Source: Clostridium thermarum (GTDB taxonomy: Bacteria; Bacillota; Clostridia; Clostridiales; Clostridiaceae). Taken from it: a DNA stretch of 64,000 nucleotides. The stretch spans positions 12,501 to 76,500 of the forward strand of contig NZ_CP040924.1 in the NCBI RefSeq assembly GCF_006351925.1, in the 5' to 3' direction. The notes under the pieces were generated by a model. That model saw nothing but the letters and a program-made list of their open reading frames with translations, made no database searches and was not told the DNA's origin. Shown piece by piece: positions 19,853-28,629 of this stretch (the first letter of the stretch is position 1; each line of letters opens with the position of its first letter). The position numbers and the translations under genes are program-made.

Positions 19853-21208
19853 TTAATTGCTCCTCTCATCCTTTTGATTTTCTGAAATATATTTTTGAGC
19901 CATATCTTTTAACAGCTCCTTATTGTTTAATTCCGGTGATTCTAAAACCACTTCTAATAAGTGATTAAGTACAGTACCCATAAACTTACCGGGTTTTACT
20001 CCAAGGGCTATAAGGTCACTGCCATTAATTGCAAGGTGCTTCAAGCTTAAGGGCTGCCTTTGTTCTAAAATTTGCCTGGACTTTCTTTTTAAGTAGTCTA
20101 TGCCCGAGAAATCAAAGGGGGGAGCACTGGATAGTACATCAGACTCCTGAAGATTGAAGAGATCGTCTAGATTCTCTTCTCCTACCCTTGTGATTATCTT
20201 TTTTATTGTAGAATTTCTCAGATTATCATATCTGGACATGTGATCATAAACCAGATTTGTTACCTTTTTTATAGTATCATTGTCATAACGAAGCTTTTTT
20301 AATATGTACTCACTCATCTCCACACCTTTGGTATTATGGTCATAAAAATGTCCGATGCCTTTGGAATCAATGGAAAAGGTAACGGGCTTTGCTATGTCGT
20401 GAAGCAGGGCAGAAAGTCTCAAGGCAAGCCTAGGTTCTGTGTTGTCTATTACCATCAGAGTATGATGATATACATCCTTATGGTGATGAGGATTTCTCTG
20501 ATCAAAGCCAACCATAGGGAGAACCTCCGGCAAGAAGTACTGCAAAAGACCGCTTAACCGTAGATTTTCTATTCCAAGAGAAGGCTTTTTGGACAGAAGT
20601 ATCTTTGAAAATTCATCCCGTATTCTTTCTCTGCTGACATTCTTTATGAGCTCACAATTTAGTTTTATGGCTTCAAAGGTCTTTTCTTCTATGTGAAAAC
20701 CTAATTGGCAGGAAAATCTTATAGCCCTAATCATTCTCAAAGCATCTTCATTAAATCTGTCATGGGCATTTCCTACAGTCCTGATAATTTTCAATTTTAT
20801 ATCCTTTATTCCATTGAAGGGGTCTGAAATGCCATTGGTAGGATTATAAGCTATGGCATTTATGGTAAAGTCCCTGCGGCTTAAATCCTCCTCAAGTTTT
20901 GTGGTGAAAATAACTTCATCTGGGTGCCTATTGTCGGTATATTCACCATCGATTCTATAGGTAGTGACCTCAAAGGGCTCATTTTCAATCATGACGGTAA
21001 TGGTGCCATGCTTTATGCCAGTAGGAATAGTATGTTTAAAGGTACGAATAATAACCTCAGGTAGGGCATTTGTTGTAATATCCCAGTCATTTGGTGTTCT
21101 GCCTAGGATGGTATCCCGGACACAACCACCTACAGCATAAGCTTCAAAGCCATCTTTCTCAAGCTGCTGTATTATATATTCAACCTTCTTTGGTATGGTT
21201 ATATTCAT
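19853..21208 (-). CDS. cca: CCA tRNA nucleotidyltransferase with HD domain
   Basis: 451 residues. The class II nucleotidyltransferase head has VGGCVRDTILGR followed by DWDIT, which supplies the catalytic DxD, then RRDFTINAIAY. An HD domain (LLHDIAKPVTF, about 245-330) follows, typical of the longer bacterial form. It adds or repairs CCA on tRNA 3' ends. All tRNAs in this window encode CCA, so here it probably acts mainly in repair. GAGGTG lies before the ATG. It is the first gene of a minus-strand pair with proC. Confidence 0.93.
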   Translation of the reverse strand: MNITIPKKVEYIIQQLEKDGFEAYAVGGCVRDTILGRTPNDWDITTNALPEVIIRTFKHTIPTGIKHGTITVMIENEPFEVTTYRIDGEYTDNRHPDEVIFTTKLEEDLSRRDFTINAIAYNPTNGISDPFNGIKDIKLKIIRTVGNAHDRFNEDALRMIRAIRFSCQLGFHIEEKTFEAIKLNCELIKNVSRERIRDEFSKILLSKKPSLGIENLRLSGLLQYFLPEVLPMVGFDQRNPHHHKDVYHHTLMVIDNTEPRLALRLSALLHDIAKPVTFSIDSKGIGHFYDHNTKGVEMSEYILKKLRYDNDTIKKVTNLVYDHMSRYDNLRNSTIKKIITRVGEENLDDLFNLQESDVLSSAPPFDFSGIDYLKRKSRQILEQRQPLSLKHLAINGSDLIALGVKPGKFMGTVLNHLLEVVLESPELNNKELLKDMAQKYISENQKDERSN

Positions 21209-21394
21209 AGGTACACCTCAATTCAAGTTTTGGTATATCTTCATAGTATTATTATATCAATAAAATATAGGTTTATATAATAAAGTTTCTGAGATAATGT
21301 ATTGATTAGTGCTTTTTAATAATAAATAATTTATAATTAAAAACAAGGTAAATAATAATATAATAGTATAAGTTTTGAAGGGAGATTCATATAG

Positions 21395-22354
21395 ATGGCA
21401 AATATAAATGAGTTTGAGGCCGGTAAAAGAATAGAGGGCTTTTATCTTATTAGATCAGTTGATTGTAAAACCACAAACAGCAATAATAAAAAGTACATGG
21501 ACTTTACCTTATGGGATAAAACAGGTGAAATAAATGCTAAGCTCTGGGAAGTGGCAGAAGGAGAGGAAAGCAAGTATTCAGCCAATACAGTCATAAAGGT
21601 CAGAGGAACAGTTCTAGCTTGGCAGGGTTCTCTTCAATTAAAGATTGAAAAGATTAGAACTACAACACCTGAAGATAAACTGGATGTATCAGAATTTGTT
21701 CCTACAGCTCCATATCCGGCAGAGGAAATGTATGCAGTAATAAAGGGCTATGTAGATTCCATAAAGAATTCTGATATACGGATGATTGTGGATATAATCC
21801 TGGAAGAATATAAAGATAAGATAATGTACTACCCTGCGGCAAAGAAAAATCATCATTCTATAAGATCAGGATTGCTATACCATGTGTCTACAATGCTGAG
21901 GGCCGGAGAAAAGCTATGTGAAATATACACTTCTTTAAATAAGGATTTATTATATGCTGGAGTAATTCTTCACGATCTGGCAAAGATGGAAGAAATGGAC
22001 TCCAGCGAACTGGGTATAGTAAGTGACTACACTATAGAGGGTACACTGCTTGGACATATAATTCAGGGTATCAAGAATGTAGAGGTTGTTGGCCAAAGAC
22101 TTGGAGCTGATAAAGAGGTCATTATGCTCCTTCAACATATGATTCTGTCCCATCATTATGAGCCTGAGTACGGTAGTCCTGTAAAACCAATGCTTCCAGA
22201 GGCTGAGATACTGCACTATCTGGATATCATAGATGCAAGAATGTTTGATATGACCAGAGTTACAAAAGAAATCAGCGGTGGAACCTTCTCTGAAAGGCTA
22301 TGGTCATTGGAAAACAGAAGAATATATAAACCGATGCTGGAAAGAGAAGAATAA
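21395..22354 (+). CDS. yhaM: YhaM-type 3'-5' exoribonuclease (OB fold + HD domain)
   Basis: 319 residues. An N-terminal OB-fold (about 10-95, WDKTGEINAKLWEV) is followed by an HD domain with HSIRSGLLYHV, LHDLAKMEEMD and MILSHHYEPEYGSP, the metal-binding His/Asp set. This is the layout of the Firmicute YhaM/CBF1 family, Mn-dependent 3'-5' exonuclease acting on RNA and single-stranded DNA. AAGGGAGA precedes the ATG. It has its own terminator and looks monocistronic. Confidence 0.88.
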   Translation: MANINEFEAGKRIEGFYLIRSVDCKTTNSNNKKYMDFTLWDKTGEINAKLWEVAEGEESKYSANTVIKVRGTVLAWQGSLQLKIEKIRTTTPEDKLDVSEFVPTAPYPAEEMYAVIKGYVDSIKNSDIRMIVDIILEEYKDKIMYYPAAKKNHHSIRSGLLYHVSTMLRAGEKLCEIYTSLNKDLLYAGVILHDLAKMEEMDSSELGIVSDYTIEGTLLGHIIQGIKNVEVVGQRLGADKEVIMLLQHMILSHHYEPEYGSPVKPMLPEAEILHYLDIIDARMFDMTRVTKEISGGTFSERLWSLENRRIYKPMLEREE

Positions 22355-22363
22355 TTCACAATT

Positions 22364-22383
22364 AGGACATCATTTGATGTCCT
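22364..22383 (+). terminator. Hairpin after yhaM
   Basis: AGGACATC / GATGTCCT with a 4-base loop. The following sequence TTAAAAATT is only weakly T-rich, so it is a moderate terminator at best. Confidence 0.5.
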
Positions 22384-22461
22384 TAAAAATTGCATTAAAA
22401 ATTTTACATAGAAAAAGATATATATGAGAAACTAAAGAGTTTACAAATTGGAGGATTAACT

Positions 22462-23901
22462 ATGACGGAAGAAAGAGAAGCAAAAGTATTTAAGGACCGT
22501 TGGTGGATTCTATTGATAGTGGTAATCTCACCCTTTATGTCAACCCTGGACAGCAGTATTGTAAATGTGGCACTGCCGGTAATGGCTGATGAGATGTCCG
22601 TAGATATGGCTTCTATAGAATGGGTAGTTACCAGTTACTTAATTGTAATATCCGGAACCATATTGTTTTTTGGGAGACTTGGAGATATAAAAGGAAAGAC
22701 CACAGTGTTCAAATGGGGATTTTTTATATTTACCCTTGGCTCACTATTTTGCGGGATAGCAAAAACTCTTCCCATGCTTATAATTTCAAGAGTAGTACAG
22801 GCTATAGGTGCTGCAGGAACTATGGCAAACAGCCAGGGAATTATTACGCACATATTTCCTTCAAAGGAGAGAGGCCGGGCTTTGGGAATATCTGCAACCG
22901 CCGTTGCCCTTGGAACTATGATTGGACCACCACTAGGGGGCTTAATAGTATCAGCCTTTAAATGGCAGTACATATTTTTAATTAATGTACCTGTTGGAAT
23001 TGTTGCTATTATTGCTGCTATGAGAATACTGCCTAAGGGGGCCAGAAAAGATGAAAGTATAGACTTAAAAGGAGCCATATTATTTGGAATATCTATTGCT
23101 CTTACTTTCTATACACTTTCAAAGGGTCAGCAGATTGGTTATGGAAATTCTATGATCATTACAGCTTTTGCTGCAGCCATGGTATTACTTATAGCATTTA
23201 TCATGCTTGAAAGAAGAATTGTACACCCACTGTTAGATTTAACTATATTTAAAAATACCATATTTTCCTTAAGTATTTTTACAGCCTTTATATCTTTTAC
23301 TTCCATAGGAAGTGTAAATATCTTGCAGCCTTTCTACCTGCAAAATGTGATTAAGCTTACTGCTGCAGCTACAGGCTTGGTTATGATGATATATCCAATC
23401 ACAGTTTCTATTGTGGCCCCTATCAGCGGAAGTCTATCCGATAAGGTAGGGTCAGAGTTCTTGACTTTTTTAGGTCTATTATTTACATTGACAGGACTTT
23501 TCTTAATGTCTACACTTAATGAGTATTCAAGCATAGGAACAATGGCAATATTTACAGTTATTTTAGGTATAGGAAATGGCCTGTTTCAATCTCCCAATAA
23601 CTCCTTAGTAATGTCTGCTGCAACACAAAGCAAGCTAGGGATTGCCGGAAGCATAAATGCCTTTGTGAGAAATTTGGGAATGGTCACAGGAGTATCCATA
23701 TCCACAACGTTATTATATAGTACAATGAGTAATAAGCTTGGAACAAAGGTATCAGGATATGTTGCAGGAAGAGATGATGTATTTGTTTATGGTATGAGAT
23801 ATGTTTATATAACTGCAGGTTTAATTTGCTCTGTGGGAGTACTTTTGACGGCGGTGAGATTATACCAAAATAAAAAATTAAAAATCAGATTTAAAAAATG
23901 A
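22462..23901 (+). CDS. MFS drug-efflux transporter, DHA2/EmrB-QacA type
   Basis: 479 residues with about 14 hydrophobic segments, as in the DHA2 family. Motif A-like GRLGDIKGKT lies between TM2 and TM3, the motif LDSSIVNVALPVM in TM1 is diagnostic, and motif C-like GPPLGGLI lies in TM5. It should be a proton-coupled exporter of drugs or other amphipathic compounds. The substrate is unknown and no regulator is adjacent. GGAGG lies before the ATG and a hairpin terminator overlaps the stop. Confidence 0.92.
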   Translation: MTEEREAKVFKDRWWILLIVVISPFMSTLDSSIVNVALPVMADEMSVDMASIEWVVTSYLIVISGTILFFGRLGDIKGKTTVFKWGFFIFTLGSLFCGIAKTLPMLIISRVVQAIGAAGTMANSQGIITHIFPSKERGRALGISATAVALGTMIGPPLGGLIVSAFKWQYIFLINVPVGIVAIIAAMRILPKGARKDESIDLKGAILFGISIALTFYTLSKGQQIGYGNSMIITAFAAAMVLLIAFIMLERRIVHPLLDLTIFKNTIFSLSIFTAFISFTSIGSVNILQPFYLQNVIKLTAAATGLVMMIYPITVSIVAPISGSLSDKVGSEFLTFLGLLFTLTGLFLMSTLNEYSSIGTMAIFTVILGIGNGLFQSPNNSLVMSAATQSKLGIAGSINAFVRNLGMVTGVSISTTLLYSTMSNKLGTKVSGYVAGRDDVFVYGMRYVYITAGLICSVGVLLTAVRLYQNKKLKIRFKK

Positions 23902-23923
23902 AATCCAGTAGCAGCTGGATTTC
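23900..23923 (+). terminator. Terminator of the MFS gene
   Basis: GAAATCCAG / CTGGATTTC, a perfect 9-bp stem with a 6-base loop, starts in the stop codon and is followed by TATATTT. Confidence 0.65.
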
Positions 23924-24039
23924 TATATTTGGATAAATAACTGAAATATTGGATTGGGATAGAGCTTTGTAATAAAATAGGCACGTTCTGCACCAACGAT
24001 ACACAGAATACGTTTATCTTTATTGTCAGCTACTACTTG
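23923..24039 (-). pseudogene. Possible coding remnant between MFS and LacI genes
   Basis: In the 328-base gap, the minus strand holds a 38-codon open stretch reading VADNKDKRILCIVGAERAYF followed by ITKLYPNPIFQLF and stop. The pattern (KDKRILxIxGAxxxxxL) resembles the end of TraB/DUF5694-type proteins. There is no start codon, a stop lies just upstream in frame and no further homologous stretch is seen. It is at best a gene tail left behind; chance coding-like sequence is possible. Otherwise the gap is AT-rich. Confidence 0.3.
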
Positions 24040-24229
24040 ATTTTAATTTCCCCTATGTAATTTTTATATAGAATAGAAGAGTAAGTAAGATATATTTTTA
24101 TTTTAATTCAGCGTTAAAACAGAAAAATTCCTTATTGTTAAAATGTTGATAAATACACCTTACTTTGCTAAAATCAATGTATATAACGAAGATTTATATA
24201 AATCAAATCTAATTAGAGTGAGGATTTTT

Positions 24230-25207
24230 ATGGCAAGTATAAAGGATGTGGCTGAAAGATCAGGGGTTACAGTAACTACGGTTTCAAGAGTATTAAATAA
24301 TAGGGGATATATTAGTGAAAACACTCGACAAAAGGTTTATAAGGCTATGGAGGAACTAAACTACCAACCAAATGAAATAGCCAGAGCTCTTTTGAAACGA
24401 AAGTCAAATTTAATTGGACTTATAATACCTAATGTATCGCACCCTTTTTTTGCTGAGCTTACAAACTACGTCGAGTATTATGCGTATAAAAACGGGTACA
24501 AGGTATTGCTATGTAATGCCTATCAAGATAGTAAAAAAGAAAAAGAATACATTAATATGTTAAAGAGAAATCAAGTTGACGGTATTATAATGGGAAGTCA
24601 TACTCTTGAGACAGATGAATATCAAAATTTGAATATGCCTATAGTAGCTATAGACAGGTTTTTATCAGAGGACATTCCATATATAACATCAGATAACTAT
24701 AAAGGTGGAGAAATTGCTACAAGCCTTCTCATAGATAAAGGTTGTAAAAAGTTAGCCCACATAAGTGGTCCATTAAGATTAAATACACCTGCAAATAAAA
24801 GGTATGAGTCTTTTATTGATGTTGTAAGAAAAAATAATAAGCCCTATGTAGTTATCGAAACAAAACTTAATAGTTTCGATAAGGAGGGATATAAGAGAAT
24901 GATTTATACATTATTTAAAGAGCACCCTGATATTGATGGTATTTTTGCCAGCAGTGATCTGATTGCAGCTTGTATAGTTGAAGTTTCAAGTGCCCTGGGG
25001 AAGAAGATCCCTGAAGATATAAAGATAGTCGGATATGATGATACTTATATTGCATCGTTGATTGTTCCTGCACTAACAACCATCAGTCAGCCTATTAAAA
25101 AAATTGGAGAGATGGCAGTTGAGGTAATAATAAATGAGCTCAATGGAACAGAGGTTATTAAAAGCAACATATTACCGGTAAGTCTAGTTGAACGCAAAAC
25201 AACATAA
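24230..25207 (+). CDS. LacI-family regulator of the sugar locus
   Basis: 325 residues from ATG 24230 (MASIKDVAERSGVTVTTVSR), which has GTGAGGA 7 bases upstream; the frame stays open to 24143 but the LacI N-terminus fixes the start. An N-terminal LacI helix-turn-helix (about 3-50, hinge LNNRGYIS...ARALLKRKS) is followed by a periplasmic-binding-protein-like sugar domain (60-325). It probably represses the downstream transport and catabolic operon, whose promoter carries three matching palindromes. The effector is inferred to be sucrose, its phosphate or a related sugar. Confidence 0.9.
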   Translation: MASIKDVAERSGVTVTTVSRVLNNRGYISENTRQKVYKAMEELNYQPNEIARALLKRKSNLIGLIIPNVSHPFFAELTNYVEYYAYKNGYKVLLCNAYQDSKKEKEYINMLKRNQVDGIIMGSHTLETDEYQNLNMPIVAIDRFLSEDIPYITSDNYKGGEIATSLLIDKGCKKLAHISGPLRLNTPANKRYESFIDVVRKNNKPYVVIETKLNSFDKEGYKRMIYTLFKEHPDIDGIFASSDLIAACIVEVSSALGKKIPEDIKIVGYDDTYIASLIVPALTTISQPIKKIGEMAVEVIINELNGTEVIKSNILPVSLVERKTT

Positions 25208-25228
25208 AAGGTATTTGATTAAAGTGGC

Positions 25229-25272
25229 GTGCTGTAATGATTAATTTATATCATTTCAGCACAGCCTTTTTT
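25229..25272 (+). terminator. Terminator after the lacI-type gene
   Basis: GTGCTGTAATGAT (25229-25241) and ATCATTTCAGCAC (25250-25262) form a 13-bp stem with one mismatch, followed by AGCC and six T. It separates the regulator from the operon it faces. Confidence 0.85.
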
Positions 25273-25313
25273 ATATGCTGCTATTTATAATTAAATGTAA
25301 CTAAAAAAGTTTA

Positions 25314-25407
25314 TGTAAACGGTTGACATATGAAAAAAATAAGTATATACTAAAAATATATCAAACGTTTGACATATTTTTTACGGTGATATGTTAATCG
25401 TTTAATA
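25314..25407 (+). promoter_or_regulatory. Sugar-operon promoter with three LacI-type operators
   Basis: The promoter is TTGACA (25323-25328), 17 bases, TATACT (25346-25351). Three CG-centred palindromes surround it. O1 is TGTAAACGGTTGACA (25314-25328), overlapping the -35. O2 has a perfect TCAAACGTTTGA core (25361-25372) at the start of the transcript. O3 is TGTTAATCGTTTAATA (25392-25407). The centres are 46 and 33 bp apart. The sites fit LacI-family repression; O1 also partly resembles a CcpA cre site. Confidence 0.8.
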
Positions 25408-25432
25408 TATTATAAAAATGGAGGGGTAAAAT

Positions 25433-26749
25433 ATGAAAAAGTTTTTATCAATTGTTCTGGCAGTGGCCCTTGCTTCATCAATGGCAGGGTGTAGCTCAGC
25501 ATCAACCTCAACCTCAAAGGACTCTCAAAATACATCAGAAGGCACGACAAATGAAAAAGTTAAAATAATAGTAACAAACGGAAAGGGTGAAATTGCCCAG
25601 CAGTTTGAACAGGCAGCAAAAGACTTTATGGCTGCAAATCCAGATATCATTGTGGAGCCTTATTCAGTGGCGGTAGGAGACTCTGTTAACATTCTTGATA
25701 AGCTTACAGCTTCAGGAGAGGTTGTCTCACTTGCTATGGTGGAACCAAGCTCTGTATCTGGAAGTGGTAAGTACCAAGCTATGGCAGCGGATTTGTCAAA
25801 TGAAAAGTGGAATCAGGAAACAGTATATGGGTTTAAGAACGATGAAGGGCAGATTGTTGGATTTCCCTTTGCTATAGAAGGTTTTGGACTAGTTTACAAT
25901 CAAAAGGTGTTAGATAAAGCAGTTGGTGGTACATTTGATCCATTTACAATAAATACACGAGATAAACTTATAGAGCTGCTTGATAAAATTCAAGCCAGCG
26001 GTATAAAATATCCAATAGCGTATCAGACAGAGGCTTGGTCTGTTGCTAATCATTACAGTTCACAATTCATAAATCAATCTAGTGATCCAGTTGCTTTAAA
26101 CAAACAGATGATTAATGGTGAATTTGATTTTGCTAATAACGCAATATGGAATGGATACTATGACACTATGGATTTATTAGCATCCACCCAATATAACAAA
26201 TATGGAGAGCGTCCACTTGGTCAATATTATGATGATGCTCATCTATCCGTTGGTAAAGGTGAAAGTGCTATGCTATTTAATGGAAACTGGGCTTATGATT
26301 CCCTAAAGGCTGTAGCAGGTGATAGCTTTGGATTTATACCGGTTCCGGTAGACAACGATCCGAACAATCCTTTAAATAATAAAATTGTTGCCGGACCAAC
26401 TCAAATTATGATAGTAAATAAAAATGCAACTCCTCAACAGCAAGAAGCAGCGAAAAAATTCTTGAACTGGTTGGTATATGATCAAGTTGGACAAGATTTC
26501 ATTGTTAACAAGTCCCAAATAGTATCTGCTTTCAAGAACAACCCTAATAAGGTAACAAATCCATTAGGAAAAGCGATAGCTGAGGCTATAGAAAAAGATA
26601 AGACAATATCCTTCAGTACGAACTACGTTGACACTGCTGAATATATGAATACATTGGGACCTGAAGTTCAAAAGTATATTGGCAAGAAAAGTACACGTGC
26701 AGATTTGGCAAAAGCCTTTGAAACATATTACAAGTCAAAGAAAAAGTAA
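25433..26749 (+). CDS. Sugar ABC transporter substrate-binding lipoprotein
   Basis: 438 residues of the CUT1-type family 1 solute-binding proteins. A lipoprotein signal peptide ends in the lipobox SMAGC with Cys 20ish, followed by a Ser/Thr-rich linker. It delivers a sugar, probably a di- or oligosaccharide, to the two permeases encoded next. GGAGGGG precedes the ATG. The gene is first in the operon and is separated from the permease genes by a stable stem-loop, which may keep its mRNA level higher than the rest. Sucrose or a related glucoside is inferred from the downstream enzymes. Confidence 0.9.
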   Translation: MKKFLSIVLAVALASSMAGCSSASTSTSKDSQNTSEGTTNEKVKIIVTNGKGEIAQQFEQAAKDFMAANPDIIVEPYSVAVGDSVNILDKLTASGEVVSLAMVEPSSVSGSGKYQAMAADLSNEKWNQETVYGFKNDEGQIVGFPFAIEGFGLVYNQKVLDKAVGGTFDPFTINTRDKLIELLDKIQASGIKYPIAYQTEAWSVANHYSSQFINQSSDPVALNKQMINGEFDFANNAIWNGYYDTMDLLASTQYNKYGERPLGQYYDDAHLSVGKGESAMLFNGNWAYDSLKAVAGDSFGFIPVPVDNDPNNPLNNKIVAGPTQIMIVNKNATPQQQEAAKKFLNWLVYDQVGQDFIVNKSQIVSAFKNNPNKVTNPLGKAIAEAIEKDKTISFSTNYVDTAEYMNTLGPEVQKYIGKKSTRADLAKAFETYYKSKKK

Positions 26750-26776
26750 TTAAAATAACAAATTGAATTGAAAAAG

Positions 26777-26799
26777 TGGGTGAGTTTTAAACTCACCCA
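26777..26799 (+). other. Intra-operon stem-loop between binding protein and permease genes
   Basis: TGGGTGAGTTT / AAACTCACCCA is a near-perfect 11-bp inverted repeat with no T run, located 28 bases after the binding-protein stop. Such hairpins commonly protect the upstream mRNA segment from 3' decay, giving excess binding protein over permease. Confidence 0.7.
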
Positions 26800-26873
26800 T
26801 CAGTTTAGTAGAGAAATTAATGGTAGTTTTGCAGCGTACAAGTTTTTATTCAAATTAGAAGTGGAGGTAGCTT

Positions 26874-27758
26874 ATGATATCGGAAAAAAAGCCATTGAAA
26901 AAACTTGGTGAGCAGATGTTCTTCACTCTTCCCACCATATTGGTATTTTCTATTACTGTATTAATTCCCTTTATATATGGTATATATCTAACCTTTATGA
27001 AAATGCCAACAGTTATAAGTACGCCGGTTTTTACCGGTCTATCCAATTATATAGCTGCAATTAAGGATCCTAAATTCTGGTCATCAATGGGGTTAACAGT
27101 AAAATATGTCTTATCTTCTATTTTTCTTGTAAATGCTTTGGGATTTACCTTAGCATACCTTGTTACTTCAGGCATTAGAGGACAGAACTTTTTTAGAACC
27201 TCTTTATTTACTCCCAATCTTATCGGAGGATTAGTGCTTGGTTACATTTGGCAGTTTATTTTTGTTCAGACCTTACCAGCCTTTGGTCAAAAGTTTGGCC
27301 TTGAAATATTTAGACTGGGCTGGCTTGGGGATGAAAAGTTAGCTTTCTGGGCGGTTGTAATAGTTACAGTATGGCAATTATCCGGTTATATGATGATTAT
27401 TTTTATTGCAGGCCTGGTAAATGTTCCAAGGGATGTCATTGAGGCTTCAACTATAGATGGTGCTAATGCTTGGCATCGACTAACTAAAATAACACTGCCC
27501 TTGATGAGACCGGCTTTTGTTATTACTATATTTATGACCTTAAAAAATACCTTCATGGTATATGATATTAATTACTCACTGACAGCGGGTGGACCATACA
27601 ATAGTACAATGATGGTTACAATGAATATTGTAAATAAAGCCTTTGTCGAGAATAATTACGGTATAGGACAAGCAGAAGCAATAATTCTGTTTATAATAGT
27701 GGCTATTGTATCTGGAATACAAGTATATATTGGGAAAAAAGGGGAGGTAGAAGCATAA
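26874..27758 (+). CDS. Sugar ABC transporter permease (MalF/UgpA type)
   Basis: 294 residues, six predicted membrane spans, with the EAA loop (EASTIDGANAWHRLTKITLP) at about residues 187-206 that docks the ATPase. It is the first of two membrane subunits of the CUT1 importer. The stop overlaps the next start by one base (TAATG). GGAGGTAG precedes the ATG. No ATPase gene is present in the locus, so a shared MsmX/MsmK-like ATPase encoded elsewhere is inferred. Confidence 0.93.
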   Translation: MISEKKPLKKLGEQMFFTLPTILVFSITVLIPFIYGIYLTFMKMPTVISTPVFTGLSNYIAAIKDPKFWSSMGLTVKYVLSSIFLVNALGFTLAYLVTSGIRGQNFFRTSLFTPNLIGGLVLGYIWQFIFVQTLPAFGQKFGLEIFRLGWLGDEKLAFWAVVIVTVWQLSGYMMIIFIAGLVNVPRDVIEASTIDGANAWHRLTKITLPLMRPAFVITIFMTLKNTFMVYDINYSLTAGGPYNSTMMVTMNIVNKAFVENNYGIGQAEAIILFIIVAIVSGIQVYIGKKGEVEA

Positions 27759-28594
27759 TGGAAAAGCGAAAGTTAATAAATAAAACCTTAGTTTATGTAT
27801 TTTTAGTCCTTTCCTTCATAATCTTTGTTTTCCCATTCTTTTTAATGATTATTAATTCCTTTAAAAGTAATGGTGAAATACTGGAAAATCCTTTTGCCAT
27901 GCCTAAAACATTGAACTTTAATCACTTTATTGAAGTAATCCAGAAGATGAATTTTGGTGTTACATTTATAAACAGTCTCGTTATTACAGTTATAAGTACA
28001 ATATTAATACTGTTATTTTCAGCTATGTGTGCCTATTACCTGGTAAGAAAAAACAGTAAGTTTAATAAATTACTCTTTTCAATATTGGTGGCTTCAATGA
28101 TAATTCCGTTTCAATCTATTATGATTCCGCTGATGTATATATACGGAGCAAAACTAAATCTAATTGAGAAGGTACCAGTACATCTATTGATTGTTTTTTA
28201 TGCAGGTTTTGGAAGTGCCCTTTCAGTTTTTATATTCCACGGCTTTATAAAATCAATCCCTCTTGAATTAGAAGAAGCGGCTTTAATAGATGGATGTGGT
28301 CGTATAAGGACCTTTTTCAAAATTGTGTTCCCCATACTTGCACCAACATCTATGACCATTGCCATATTAAATGTAATGTGGATTTGGAACGACTACTTGC
28401 TGCCATCACTTATACTCAATAAAAGGAATCTTTACACTATGCCAATACAGATGAAAGTATTTAATGGAACTTATATGAATAATTGGGAGCTGCTCATACC
28501 TGCACTTCTCTTGACAATACTGCCAATACTCATAGTTTATTTCATTGCTCAAAAATATATTATTGAAGGGGTAATGCAGGGATCGATAAAATAA
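27758..28594 (+). CDS. Sugar ABC transporter permease (MalG/UgpE type)
   Basis: 278 residues with six predicted membrane spans and the EAA loop EEAALIDGCGRIRTFFKIVF at about 170-190. It is the second membrane subunit and is translated from a start overlapping the upstream permease stop, so the two are made in equal amounts. The substrate is inferred from neighbouring glucosidase and phosphorylase genes. Confidence 0.93.
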   Translation: MEKRKLINKTLVYVFLVLSFIIFVFPFFLMIINSFKSNGEILENPFAMPKTLNFNHFIEVIQKMNFGVTFINSLVITVISTILILLFSAMCAYYLVRKNSKFNKLLFSILVASMIIPFQSIMIPLMYIYGAKLNLIEKVPVHLLIVFYAGFGSALSVFIFHGFIKSIPLELEEAALIDGCGRIRTFFKIVFPILAPTSMTIAILNVMWIWNDYLLPSLILNKRNLYTMPIQMKVFNGTYMNNWELLIPALLLTILPILIVYFIAQKYIIEGVMQGSIK

Positions 28595-28629
28595 TTAACA
28601 TATCGTAGAAGTACTGGAGGAAACAGAGT

